Assembly (NCBI RefSeq): GCF_001854185.1 | Contig: NZ_CP017603.1 | Span: forward strand, 124,001-188,000 | Length of the DNA: 64,000 nucleotides | Source: Clostridium formicaceticum | GTDB lineage: Bacteria; Bacillota; Clostridia; Peptostreptococcales; Natronincolaceae | Direction of reading: 5' to 3' | The notes under the pieces: model-generated | What the model was told of the DNA's origin: nothing | Database searches by the model: none | Seen by the model: the letters and a program-made list of their open reading frames with translations, nothing else | Part shown: positions 51,624 to 59,673 of the stretch, piece after piece | How the letters are laid out: each line of letters starts with the position of its first letter | Position numbering within the stretch: position 1 is the stretch's first letter | Program-made: the position numbers and the translations under genes

Positions 51624-53951
51624 ATGGGTTTAAGCATCGGAAAAAGTGTTTTCCGGAAAGAATCACTTGAAAAAGTAACGGGCACAGCTAAATATACAGA
51701 TGATTATTCAATTAAAAATATGTTGCATATAAAGCTGGTGATAAGTCCCTATGCACATGCTAAAATCATAAACATCGATTCCACAAAGGCGTTGGAAATA
51801 CCCGGAGTACGGGGAATTATTGTAGGTCAGCCCTTTCCACTTACAGGGGAAGAGATTAAAGATCGACCTCCAATTGCCTACGATAAAGTAAGGTATCATG
51901 GGGAGCCGGTAGCTGCTGTAGTAGCGGATACTGCCCTTCAGGCAAAACGAGCCGCTGAACTGATAGAAGTTGCATATGAACCATTGCCGGTTGTGAATTC
52001 TCCAAAGGATGCCCTCCTTCCAAATGCTACACTAGTTCATGAAAATTTGGCTGTATACGAAAAAATAGAACATGTTTATCCCGAGGCCAATACCAACATT
52101 GCAGATCGTACGAAAATTCGAAAGGGATCTATGGAAGAAGGCTGGAAAATTAGCGACGTAACTATAGAGGCTGATTTTTCCTTTTCTCAATCTGACCATA
52201 TAGCTATGGAAACAAGATGTGTTATCGCAGAAATCCGTCCAGATGGTTATGTTGTCTTTACGTCTGCTACTCAGTCTCCATATATGATAAAAAAACTAAT
52301 GAAGGATTATTTTCAACTTGAGGAAGGAAAGATCATAGTCAACACCCCCTTAGTTGGCGGAGCATACGGTGGAAAAGTTCCCCTTCAGTTGGAATTGATA
52401 GCATATATGGTATCAGCTGCTGTTGGAGGCAGGCCAGTAAAGCTGCTAAACACACGGGAAGAAGACATGATTACATCTCCAGTACATATTGGCCTAAATG
52501 CCCACATTAAACTGGGAGCAACAAAAGATGGACAATTAACTGCAGCAGAAATTCTATATGTCTTTGACACAGGTGCATATTCCGACAAAGGTGCAACAAT
52601 AAGCAGAGCTGCGGCAGTCACTTCTACAGGCCCTTATCATATTGATCATTTAAAGTGCGATTCTCTATGTGTTTATACCAATCACCCATATGTAACTGCC
52701 TACAGAGGATTTGGACATTCAGAGCTCCTATTTGTTTTTGAAAGAGCAATGGACATGTTGGCTAAAAAACTTAAAATGGACCCCATGGAACTACGGATGA
52801 AAAATGCAATTTTACCAGGACATACTACCCCAACACAAATTCGGCTTAATGAAAGTACAGTTGGCAATTTACCTAATTGTATCGGGACTTTGAAGCACCT
52901 GATGCAGTGGAACGAAGGGCAAGTAATTCAACTAAATGATGGAAAAGTTCGTGCAAAAGGAATTAGTTGTATTTGGAAAACTTCAACAATTGATAGTGAA
53001 GCTGGTTCTGGAATTATTTTAGTTTTCAATGGAGATGGTAGCGTAAATATCGAATCTGGAGTTGTGGAGATAGGAATGGGCACAAAAACGGTACTTGCCC
53101 AGTTACTAGCAGAAAAGCTAAAAATAGATATCAATAAAATACATGTCAAAATGGAAGTAGATACACAAACAATACCCGAACATTGGAAAACTGTGGCTAG
53201 TAGAGGTACGCTGATGGCTGGTAGAGCACTCCTGAAGGCAGCTGATGACGTAATTGTACAATTAAAAGATATTGCTTCCCGAGTGCTAATGTGTTCACCA
53301 GATGACCTCGAAGTAGAAAATGAAATGGTTTATGTGAGAGATGAACCTGATATTTTTATAAAAATAAAAGATATTTGTCATGGATATAAGTATCCACATG
53401 GATATTCAATTGGCGCTCAGGTAATTGGACGAGGCCAATATACATTAAGACACTTAACACATCTTGATCACGAAACTGGTATAGGGCGCCCTGGTCCTGA
53501 GTACACAGTCGGTGCTCAAGGCGTTGAAATAGAGTTTGATACGAGGGATTATACTTATAAAATACTGAAAGCCTACTCTGTTATTGATGCGGGCAAGGTA
53601 CTGAATATGAAATTAGCGGAAGGCCAAGTGATGGGCGCCATGGAGATGGGTTTAAATTTCGGAAGCAGTGAAACCTTCATATTTGATGAGGGTGGAAAAG
53701 TACTTAATCCCCGTCTTCGTACCTACACCCCTTTCAGGTATGGTGATCATCCAGAATATATTGTTAGCTTTGTTGAAACGCCTCATATTGATAGTGCCTA
53801 TGGAGCCCGTGGGCTCGGAGAGCATGGATTAATCGGTATGCCGGCAGCATTAGCAAATGCCTTATCAGTAGCTTCAGAAGTAGAGTTAAATAAACTCCCT
53901 CTTACACCTGAATCGATTTGGATGCAAAAGAGAGGAATGAATGAAAATTGA
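51624..53951 (+). CDS. Xanthine-dehydrogenase-family molybdenum-binding subunit
   Basis: A protein of 775 aa of the XdhA/CoxL type. VGGAYGGK (about residues 240-247) binds the molybdopterin, AYRGFG contacts the active site, and GLGEHGL near the C-terminus carries the catalytic glutamate. It hydroxylates an aromatic heterocycle or aldehyde. The substrate is not visible, though AYRGFG favours purine-like substrates over CO. ATG follows AAAGGTGGCTGAGTTTC. First of three coupled subunit genes. No chaperone or cofactor gene seen next to it. Confidence 0.9.
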   Translation: MGLSIGKSVFRKESLEKVTGTAKYTDDYSIKNMLHIKLVISPYAHAKIINIDSTKALEIPGVRGIIVGQPFPLTGEEIKDRPPIAYDKVRYHGEPVAAVVADTALQAKRAAELIEVAYEPLPVVNSPKDALLPNATLVHENLAVYEKIEHVYPEANTNIADRTKIRKGSMEEGWKISDVTIEADFSFSQSDHIAMETRCVIAEIRPDGYVVFTSATQSPYMIKKLMKDYFQLEEGKIIVNTPLVGGAYGGKVPLQLELIAYMVSAAVGGRPVKLLNTREEDMITSPVHIGLNAHIKLGATKDGQLTAAEILYVFDTGAYSDKGATISRAAAVTSTGPYHIDHLKCDSLCVYTNHPYVTAYRGFGHSELLFVFERAMDMLAKKLKMDPMELRMKNAILPGHTTPTQIRLNESTVGNLPNCIGTLKHLMQWNEGQVIQLNDGKVRAKGISCIWKTSTIDSEAGSGIILVFNGDGSVNIESGVVEIGMGTKTVLAQLLAEKLKIDINKIHVKMEVDTQTIPEHWKTVASRGTLMAGRALLKAADDVIVQLKDIASRVLMCSPDDLEVENEMVYVRDEPDIFIKIKDICHGYKYPHGYSIGAQVIGRGQYTLRHLTHLDHETGIGRPGPEYTVGAQGVEIEFDTRDYTYKILKAYSVIDAGKVLNMKLAEGQVMGAMEMGLNFGSSETFIFDEGGKVLNPRLRTYTPFRYGDHPEYIVSFVETPHIDSAYGARGLGEHGLIGMPAALANALSVASEVELNKLPLTPESIWMQKRGMNEN

Positions 53952-54790
53952 TTACATATGATTTCGAGTATTATAAACCATCGTCAATAGGCGAAGCAAC
54001 ATTATTGTTTCAATCTTTGGATCAACAAGGCAAGGAGCCAATCTATTTTTCTGGAGGTACAGAAATCATTACTTTAGGAAGAGTCAATAGAATTAATACA
54101 GGTGCTGTCATTGATATTAAAGGAATTCCTGAATGTCTTGCACTAAATAAAGAGGCAGGTAAAATTACTTTTGGAGCAGCACAAACACTAACTAAGATTC
54201 GGGAAATACAATATTTCCCCTTTTTAAGTAAAGCAATAGTAGAAATTGCTGACCATACGGCTAGAAATAAAATAACGTTAGGCGGAAATATGTGTGCAAA
54301 CATTATATATAGAGAAACAGTTTTACCTCTTTTATTATCAGATAGTCAAATCGTAATCGCTAGTCCAACTGGTTTAAAACAAGTGTCAATAAACGAGATG
54401 TTTGATCAAACACTAAAATTGCAAAGAGGTGAACTACTGGTTCAAGTCATCACAGATGAGAAAGAGATGGGATTACCTTCTCTATGTATCAAAAAACGAA
54501 AACATTGGGATGTAGGTTATCCTCTAATAACAGTTGCGGCTTTGAAAAAAAATGAACATATCAAATTCGCCTTTAGCGGTTTATGTTCTTATCCCTTCCG
54601 TAATGAAAATATGGAAAAAAGCCTAAATAATCAAGAACTATCTAATGAAGCAAAAATCGAAAAAGCAATGCAACATATCCCAGCACCTGTTTTGAATGAT
54701 GTTCAAGGTTCTGAAAATTATCGAAGGTTTGTGTTGAAAAACACACTACTAGATATGCTGGATACTATAGGAGGAGCAGAAAATGTATAA
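53948..54790 (+). CDS. FAD-binding subunit of molybdenum hydroxylase
   Basis: A protein of 280 aa of the CoxM/XdhB type. Two FAD motifs are YFSGGTEI (about residues 33-40) and TLGGNMCANI (about residues 106-115). TTG start overlaps the upstream stop (TTGA), with AAGAGAGGAATG before it. Shuttles electrons from the iron-sulfur subunit to NAD+ or another acceptor. The C-terminal domain is a bit short, but the fold is complete. Confidence 0.88.
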   Translation: MITYDFEYYKPSSIGEATLLFQSLDQQGKEPIYFSGGTEIITLGRVNRINTGAVIDIKGIPECLALNKEAGKITFGAAQTLTKIREIQYFPFLSKAIVEIADHTARNKITLGGNMCANIIYRETVLPLLLSDSQIVIASPTGLKQVSINEMFDQTLKLQRGELLVQVITDEKEMGLPSLCIKKRKHWDVGYPLITVAALKKNEHIKFAFSGLCSYPFRNENMEKSLNNQELSNEAKIEKAMQHIPAPVLNDVQGSENYRRFVLKNTLLDMLDTIGGAENV

Positions 54791-55247
54791 ATCAGAAATT
54801 ACTTTGAATGTAAATGGTGAAGAGCGTTCAGTATATGTACGTCACGCCGATACATTATTGCATGTTCTCCGTGAGGAGTTAGGTTTAACAGGAGCGAAAC
54901 CTGGTTGTTTAAATGGTGATTGTGGTGCCTGCACTATTGATGTAGATGGTGAAGCGATGAAGTCCTGCTTGATGCTTGCTATAGAGGCTGTTGGAAAAAA
55001 AATCACTACAGTGGAAGGGCTTCAAAATGTACCTATTAAAACGGCGTTTATTAAAAAATTTGCCTTCCAATGTGGCTATTGCACCCCTGGGTTTATTATG
55101 AATTCTCACTCGCTAATTAAAAAATATCCTAACGCAGATGATGCACAAATTAAGGATTGCTTAGAGTCGAATATTTGTCGTTGTACTGGATATAAAGAAA
55201 TTGAAGAAGCTGTAAAATCGGTATTATCTAATGACTCCATAGAGTAA
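54783..55247 (+). CDS. 2Fe-2S subunit of molybdenum hydroxylase
   Basis: A protein of 154 aa with plant-type 2Fe-2S motif CLNGDCGACTIDVDGEAMKSC (described in parts: CxxxxCGAC and downstream C) near residues 41-61, and the helical second cluster QCGYCTPGFIM plus NICRCTGY (about residues 95-140). Overlaps the FAD subunit. ATG follows AGGAGGAGCAGAAA. Completes the L-M-S subunit trio. Confidence 0.92.
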   Translation: MYKSEITLNVNGEERSVYVRHADTLLHVLREELGLTGAKPGCLNGDCGACTIDVDGEAMKSCLMLAIEAVGKKITTVEGLQNVPIKTAFIKKFAFQCGYCTPGFIMNSHSLIKKYPNADDAQIKDCLESNICRCTGYKEIEEAVKSVLSNDSIE

Positions 55248-55291
55248 AGACTTTATCATTTAATACTTCTTTGCAGAAGGAAACATTGGCA

Positions 55292-55321
55292 AGGCACCTA
55301 TTAGAAATACCTTAGGTGCCT
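55292..55321. terminator. Terminator between hydroxylase operon and Q-rich gene
   Basis: AGGCACCTA/TAGGTGCCT with a 12-base loop, between convergent genes. Confidence 0.7.
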
Positions 55322-55327
55322 CTTGTA

Positions 55328-55600
55328 TTATGACTGATTTTGTAATTGTAGCACCTGCTCTAGCTGTTGAAGGGCCTGCTGCAGTTGTTGGTGAACCAGT
55401 TGAAATTGTTGTTTTTGAGCGGGTTGAGCACTATTTTGAGCGTGTTCTAGTTGTTGAGTAGCTTGTTGTAGTTGTTGTTGTGCCACTTGAACTGCTTGAG
55501 GGTTAGTTACTTGTGTCGCTTGTTGAATTGAGTGTAATGCTTGCTGGATTGTCTGCTGTGCCAGTTCAGCTGCTTGTTGAGCTTGTTGATTTTGTTGCAT
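55328..55600 (-). CDS. Glutamine-rich small protein
   Basis: About 90 aa, of which roughly 40 percent is glutamine, with QQ pairs spaced every 3-7 residues and A, L, V between them: an alpha-helical coiled-coil or amyloid-prone pattern. No signal peptide or cysteine. AAAGGAGG precedes two candidate ATGs (55609, 55600); the second has better spacing. Q-rich small proteins of this sort are seen near spore or stress genes of Clostridia. Function unknown. Confidence 0.65.
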   Translation of the reverse strand: MQQNQQAQQAAELAQQTIQQALHSIQQATQVTNPQAVQVAQQQLQQATQQLEHAQNSAQPAQKQQFQLVHQQLQQALQQLEQVLQLQNQS

Positions 55601-55609
55601 TGCATACAT

Positions 55610-56029
55610 ACCTCCTTTAGCAATGACTATGGTAATGATTGATCCTGTATTTATATCATGCCATTATCGTTTTATAGTTATACGTCTTATCATCTTGTAT
55701 AGAGGATAACCTTTATTCAAAAGATACTGAAGGATGAACTTTATTCTGTTGTCCGTCGGTTAAGTAAAAAATCATATTTTGTTCTGGATCAAAATTTCGA
55801 CTCAAAATATAAAACTCCTTGTACTTTCCTAGGTCATGATTATTATGGTCAAGAGGCAGTTCAATGTAGATGTACTTTTCATTCGGTACCATTTCTTTAT
55901 TTTCTACTTATATGATAGATTAAGATCTATTACAACTTTCAATTGATTATTTTCAATTTTTTCATCCTATTCTTCTTCTATAACGATTATACTAATTTTA
56001 GTCTAATATTTTCTTACTAGAAAACCAAA
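55610..56029. other. Gene-remnant region
   Basis: No intact gene. A minus-strand 59-codon frame 55713-55892 (MVPNEKYIYIELPLDHNNHD, no good ribosome site) looks like a protein tail, followed upstream by the decayed BsuPI fragment 55904-56011. Confidence 0.45.
55904..56011 (-). pseudogene. Decayed BsuPI-domain fragment, relative of the gene at 10125-11450
   Basis: Reading minus strand gives KY*TKISIIVIEEE*DEKIENNQL then VVIDL, which parallels KYQAKINVLVIEEEKKEKIEKSQL and IIDFSL at the end of the 10.1-kb protein. Two internal stops (CAG to TAG, AAG-type to TAG) show decay. Only the last ~35 codons survive. Confidence 0.65.
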
Positions 56030-56734
56030 CTACATATTTTTCAACTCGTTAACAGTAATAAATTTATAACCCCTTTCGGATAAGGATTTTAATATGCCTT
56101 CAATAGTTTTTAACCCATTTTCAGTATTATCATGCATTGGATGAAGCAGAATAATAGAACCTGGCTTAACATTATTATTTACATAATCTACTTTATCAAA
56201 AACAGCAGAATAATAGGTATCTGGTTCAAGGTCCCAAGTAATTGTTTCTATGCCTTGTTTTTTTAAATAGTAAGGCAAATTAACAAGTTTTTTCCCATTA
56301 GGGGGACGAAAATCTATCTCACCTTTGTAACCAACTTCTCGGATTAAATCATTCGTCATTTCAATTTCTCGTTTGATAAAAGAAAAACTCTTAAAAATCA
56401 TTCGTTTATGAGCATAAGTATGATTTCCAATTTGATGCCCCGCTTTCACTATATCTTTACCTAACTGCATATGGTTTTCTAACTCACTTCCAATAAGGAA
56501 AAACGTAGCCTTAGCGTCGTATTGATTCAACAAAGATAATATTTTTTCTACATTTGCTGTTGGTCCATCATCAAACGTCAATGCAACTACTTTTTCCTGT
56601 GTATCTACACGATAAGTTAAATCACCGAATAATTGATATGTTCTAGAATTCATTAATTTATAGCCACCAATTAAAAGGGCTAAAATTACTAATATAACCA
56701 AAGCAATGATAACCATTTTCTTTTTTTTATTCAT
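56030..56734 (-). CDS. Membrane-anchored polysaccharide deacetylase
   Basis: A protein of 234 aa. Residues 6-28 form a membrane anchor. The NodB domain shows TFDDGPT (Asp pair, about residue 54), HQIGNHTYAH (metal His pair), FRPPNGK and ILLHPM, all catalytic motifs. It deacetylates N-acetyl sugars of peptidoglycan or spore cortex precursors. ATG at 56734 overlaps the upstream remnant's stop; ribosome site is weak (GTGAGG). Confidence 0.9.
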   Translation of the reverse strand: MNKKKKMVIIALVILVILALLIGGYKLMNSRTYQLFGDLTYRVDTQEKVVALTFDDGPTANVEKILSLLNQYDAKATFFLIGSELENHMQLGKDIVKAGHQIGNHTYAHKRMIFKSFSFIKREIEMTNDLIREVGYKGEIDFRPPNGKKLVNLPYYLKKQGIETITWDLEPDTYYSAVFDKVDYVNNNVKPGSIILLHPMHDNTENGLKTIEGILKSLSERGYKFITVNELKNM

Positions 56735-56988
56735 AAAATAACCTCACTTATAACTGCATCAATAGCTTTCTTTATATCTTTGTCCGTTCCAACATTAAGA
56801 ACGCTTTCAAACTCGCCAGTAAAGGAGGCTTGGGCTGAATCTTCGCTTAATCCAAAGGATCTTACTGCAAACCCATCTGGAACTGGATATCCCCCTTGAT
56901 ATATTTTTACCAGCATGCCTCCTTTTCCCCCTGCATGTACCTGCAGCTCAGGAGTTAGCACTTTAAAGCTTTTGACCATATTACCCAT
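56731..56988 (-). pseudogene. Truncated PEP-synthase-like (pyruvate-phosphate dikinase N-domain) remnant
   Basis: The product starts VHAGGKGGMLVKIYQGGYPVPDGFAV and then jumps to RSFGLSEDSAQASFTGEFESVLNV, that is, the two ends of the PPDK N-terminal ATP-grasp domain with the middle missing, and stops soon after. Full PEP synthases are about 800 aa. It is therefore an internally deleted and truncated copy. A ribosome site (AGAGGAGGGC) survives before ATG 56988. Confidence 0.7.
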
Positions 56989-57001
56989 AACAAGCCCTCC
57001 T

Positions 57002-57613
57002 CTACTTTTGAATTCCATACCGAATCATATCAAAAAAGCGATTTCTTTCTTCAATAAAGCTTTCAAAATAGGCTTCATTCAAATTTTCATCTTCCACCAG
57101 GTCTGCTAGATACTTGTTTTCAAAATAATCCAATGTAAGTTTGATTAATTTGAATGCCTGCTCTCTGTCTACACCTTCCCTTAAGGGAACCTTTTCAAAT
57201 AACTGCTCCAATACGTTGTCCCTTTTGTCAATAAACTCACCATACCTTCTTTCAATCTCCTTCTTCAATCCTTCTGGTGTATTGTAAAAGGCCTCCATCA
57301 CAACTTTATATAGTTCAGGATTCTCTTTGTAGTAGTTAAACTTGACAGTGCTAATCTTTTCCTTAACCTCAAAAAAATCTCCCTGCTCCAGCATATTATT
57401 AAAGTTCATTTCAATACTTCCCTTTTCAAAATACCTATCTAGCAAGGATAAATATAACTCTTTTTTACTCTTAAAATGGTGAAAGATTAGCGCTCTAGAT
57501 ATACCAGCTGCTTCTGCCAACATCACTGTGGAAGTTTTCTCATATCCATGTCGGGCAAATACAGCTAAACAGTCATTCAAAATTTGTTCTTTATCATAAA
57601 GCTTTGTAGGCAT
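57002..57613 (-). CDS. TetR-family transcriptional regulator
   Basis: A protein of 203 aa with TetR HTH (ARHGYEKTSTVMLAEAAGISRALIFHHFKSK, about residues 18-48) and a helical ligand domain. ATG follows GGAGAAAAATAGT. It precedes the truncated PEP-synthase-like gene, which was presumably its target; the same pairing is common in related genomes. A short palindrome ACTAATATGTTAGT at 57640-57653 may be its operator. Confidence 0.85.
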   Translation of the reverse strand: MPTKLYDKEQILNDCLAVFARHGYEKTSTVMLAEAAGISRALIFHHFKSKKELYLSLLDRYFEKGSIEMNFNNMLEQGDFFEVKEKISTVKFNYYKENPELYKVVMEAFYNTPEGLKKEIERRYGEFIDKRDNVLEQLFEKVPLREGVDREQAFKLIKLTLDYFENKYLADLVEDENLNEAYFESFIEERNRFFDMIRYGIQK

Positions 57614-58183
57614 ACTATTTTTCTCCTATTGTTTTCCTAACTAATATGTTAGTAAAACAATAGCATATACTAACACCCCTGTCAATATAGTTTGCCCTGA
57701 ATTTATAAATTGCATTTACTACAAATAGTTTCGTAGGATAATAAGATATTTTTCTCAATTTCTTAAAATACTGCTAACCACTACCTATAAAAAAATCCGA
57801 TTAAGAGAACATCCACCCCAACCGGAATATTAATACTACAATGAACCTTTTTACTTTTTTTATACATTTGATAAAAAATGCTACCCTAATTTGCTAAAAA
57901 CTCTTTTATTACCATCTTATGTTTTAGTAATTCATCAACGGTCTCGTAGCCATATACAATATATCTCTTAGTATCTATATTAAACTTGAGAACCTGGCCA
58001 ATCTGCATACTAGATTCTTAATTTGTTAACAAGCGGAGAAATCACGTTATTGTACTACAAAACATAAAATATACAAAAATCCTATAGTAAAGGAGTTGTA
58101 ATTCATCGAGGACTATCCTTATTAATCTTAATAGGTAGTTGAATAACTTTAAGCTTTTTGATATCAAAAAGGAGGTGTTTAAA
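57614..58183. other. Intergenic region with gene debris
   Basis: The operator-like palindrome at 57640-57653 is here. A 40-codon minus frame (57886-58008, MQIGQVLKFNIDTKRYIVYG) reads like a coding fragment with no ribosome site. Otherwise AT-rich with no gene. Confidence 0.4.
57640..57653. promoter_or_regulatory. Possible TetR operator
   Basis: ACTAATATGTTAGT (5-4-5 inverted repeat) lies 27 bp upstream of the regulator start; a second half-site ATACTAACA follows at about 57667-57675. Confidence 0.4.
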
Positions 58184-58495
58184 TTGTACGATGATGTAAA
58201 TTATAATCAACCCCCATATGGAAGGCCACCCTTTGGACCAACCCCAGGTTTCCCTCAGCCACCTGTTGGCCCACCACCACCATTTGATGATTTTCAACAA
58301 CCCTATGCAGTAGACCCAGGGGCAATTAGATTCTGCTTATTTAGGTTTACAACTGTAGAGCTAATTGATAGAAGAAGATTTACATTCTTCCCCGTATTCG
58401 TTGGCCCTACCTCGGTTGCAGGTTGGCAACATACTCGACGAGGATGGAGCTTTATTGGTATAGATTTGAGGGAAATTAGATTCTTTAGCTGTTAA
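58184..58495 (+). CDS. Proline-rich small protein with spore-type C-terminal domain
   Basis: 103 aa. Pro/Gly/Phe-rich N-terminal tail (PPYGRPPFGPTPGFP) and a compact C-terminal domain (FCLFRFTTVELIDRR, FFPVFVGPTSVAGW, IGIDLREIRFFSC) that I recall from spore-former proteins labelled coat or transporter-like. TTG start at 58184 six bases after GGAGGTG; an in-frame ATG 45 bases upstream lies before this ribosome site. Likely a spore-surface protein. Confidence 0.7.
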   Translation: MYDDVNYNQPPYGRPPFGPTPGFPQPPVGPPPPFDDFQQPYAVDPGAIRFCLFRFTTVELIDRRRFTFFPVFVGPTSVAGWQHTRRGWSFIGIDLREIRFFSC

Positions 58496-58524
58496 AAGTT
58501 CAGTGCAGATTTACAAAAACAAAA

Positions 58525-58562
58525 GGACAGGTAAATTGATTGAAAATTCAATTTGCCTGTCC
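58525..58562 (+). terminator. Hairpin terminator after proline-rich protein
   Basis: GGACAGGTAAATTG/CAATTTGCCTGTCC with a 10-base loop, followed by CTCTG. Confidence 0.75.
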
Positions 58563-58716
58563 CTCTGCTTTCTCTCTGAGATGGTCATCAATATTTTTAT
58601 TATTTTCCAATAAAAGGCAATGCTTTAACTCAACTCTAAGCCTCTATATATAGTATATTTGCAAAAGAATTTATGGTAAAATGAATAGTATATCTTAAAA
58701 AGGGGTGGACTTATTC

Positions 58717-59127
58717 ATGAATATTATCAACGTGTTTACTGTAGGAGCAATACTAGGTTTGCTAATTAGTGGAGGGGCTGCGTTTTACTATTATAGAAAA
58801 CGCAATCTAGAGAAATTTTTTAATCAAATTTATGAAGAGGTTAAGAAAGTTCCCAAACAAAAGAAAAATAGTTTTCTACTACTGATGTTCAAGGAGTCTC
58901 TTTCTGCATCAATAAACAAATCTAATACAAATTCTTTTGCTAATAAACTTCAAAATCGTAAATATTTAGATTTTCAGTTAGCACAGATGTCAAATATTCT
59001 TAAAGATAGTTCAAAGGTACAGGATAAGTTGATTAAAAGGTCACTGAATCTACTTAAAGACTATCAAACATGGGAAAAGGCAAGGATATCTAAAGATACA
59101 AAAGTAGCTCAAGATAAGGCATCATAA
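58717..59127 (+). CDS. Small membrane-anchored coiled-coil protein of unknown function
   Basis: About 136 aa. One N-terminal membrane helix (VFTVGAILGLLISGGAAFYYY) followed by a charged helical cytosolic part, Lys- and Gln-rich. Start ATG 58717 after GGGGTGG; GTG four codons earlier is possible. No family recognised. Ends next to a decayed gene fragment. Confidence 0.6.
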   Translation: MNIINVFTVGAILGLLISGGAAFYYYRKRNLEKFFNQIYEEVKKVPKQKKNSFLLLMFKESLSASINKSNTNSFANKLQNRKYLDFQLAQMSNILKDSSKVQDKLIKRSLNLLKDYQTWEKARISKDTKVAQDKAS

Positions 59128-59288
59128 AACTAGGTGTTTCTGGTGGTGGATATGATGAACGGGGATTACTAGGACTAGCGTTTCATCCTGGATTTTATTA
59201 TAATGGTCTGTTTTATCTTCATTATTCAGTAGCTGGAACACAGGGTCCAGGTGCTCTTCCTGAATTTTTCAAACCTAACCCCTGCTGA
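59124..59288 (+). pseudogene. Fragment of PQQ-dependent sugar dehydrogenase-type beta-propeller
   Basis: An open stretch without start reads GGGYDERGLLGLAFHPGFYYNG then YLHYS, the family's most conserved block, and ends in a stop after a few unrelated residues. It is a short remnant of a glucose/sorbosone dehydrogenase-like protein. Confidence 0.65.
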
Positions 59289-59410
59289 CGGATAACTCTG
59301 AGCATCTCTTGTCTATTAGATATGAGGGTAGATAGTTATCAAAAATTCCCCTAAACTTATATCGTCTAGGGGAATATGCATCACTCTTTAATTTTCATAT
59401 AAAACCTTCT

Positions 59411-59545
59411 ATGCCACTGATCTTTGGCAGCGGTTCTCTAATAATGGGAAAAGATGATATTTATGAATTACATAAGGCCCCACCTAATGCAAAAATAATA
59501 GCTAGTCATTGGAATTTCAGTAATGCTGTCATCAATAGAACGTAA
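59411..59545 (+). pseudogene. C-terminal fragment of a metallo-beta-lactamase-fold hydrolase
   Basis: A 44-codon frame reads SGSLIMGKDDIYELHKAPPN then IIASHWNFSNAVINRT, resembling the end of UlaG-like MBL hydrolases (GKDDVYK, P-x-A-x-IIASH). No domain upstream, no ribosome site. Confidence 0.55.
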
Positions 59546-59673
59546 TCTATAGCCTTTGTATTTTTTATAATTATCATCTTATATATTGTTATCTTTTTTC
59601 TTAAAATACTCAGCAAAGTCTCTCTTTCTATCTCTACTTTATAATGCTATCTATAAATATGATCTAACATACT
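59546..59673. other. Short spacer downstream of transketolase
   Basis: No gene; AT-rich. The hairpin ATTCCCCTA/TAGGGGAAT lies further left at about 59351-59382. Confidence 0.4.
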
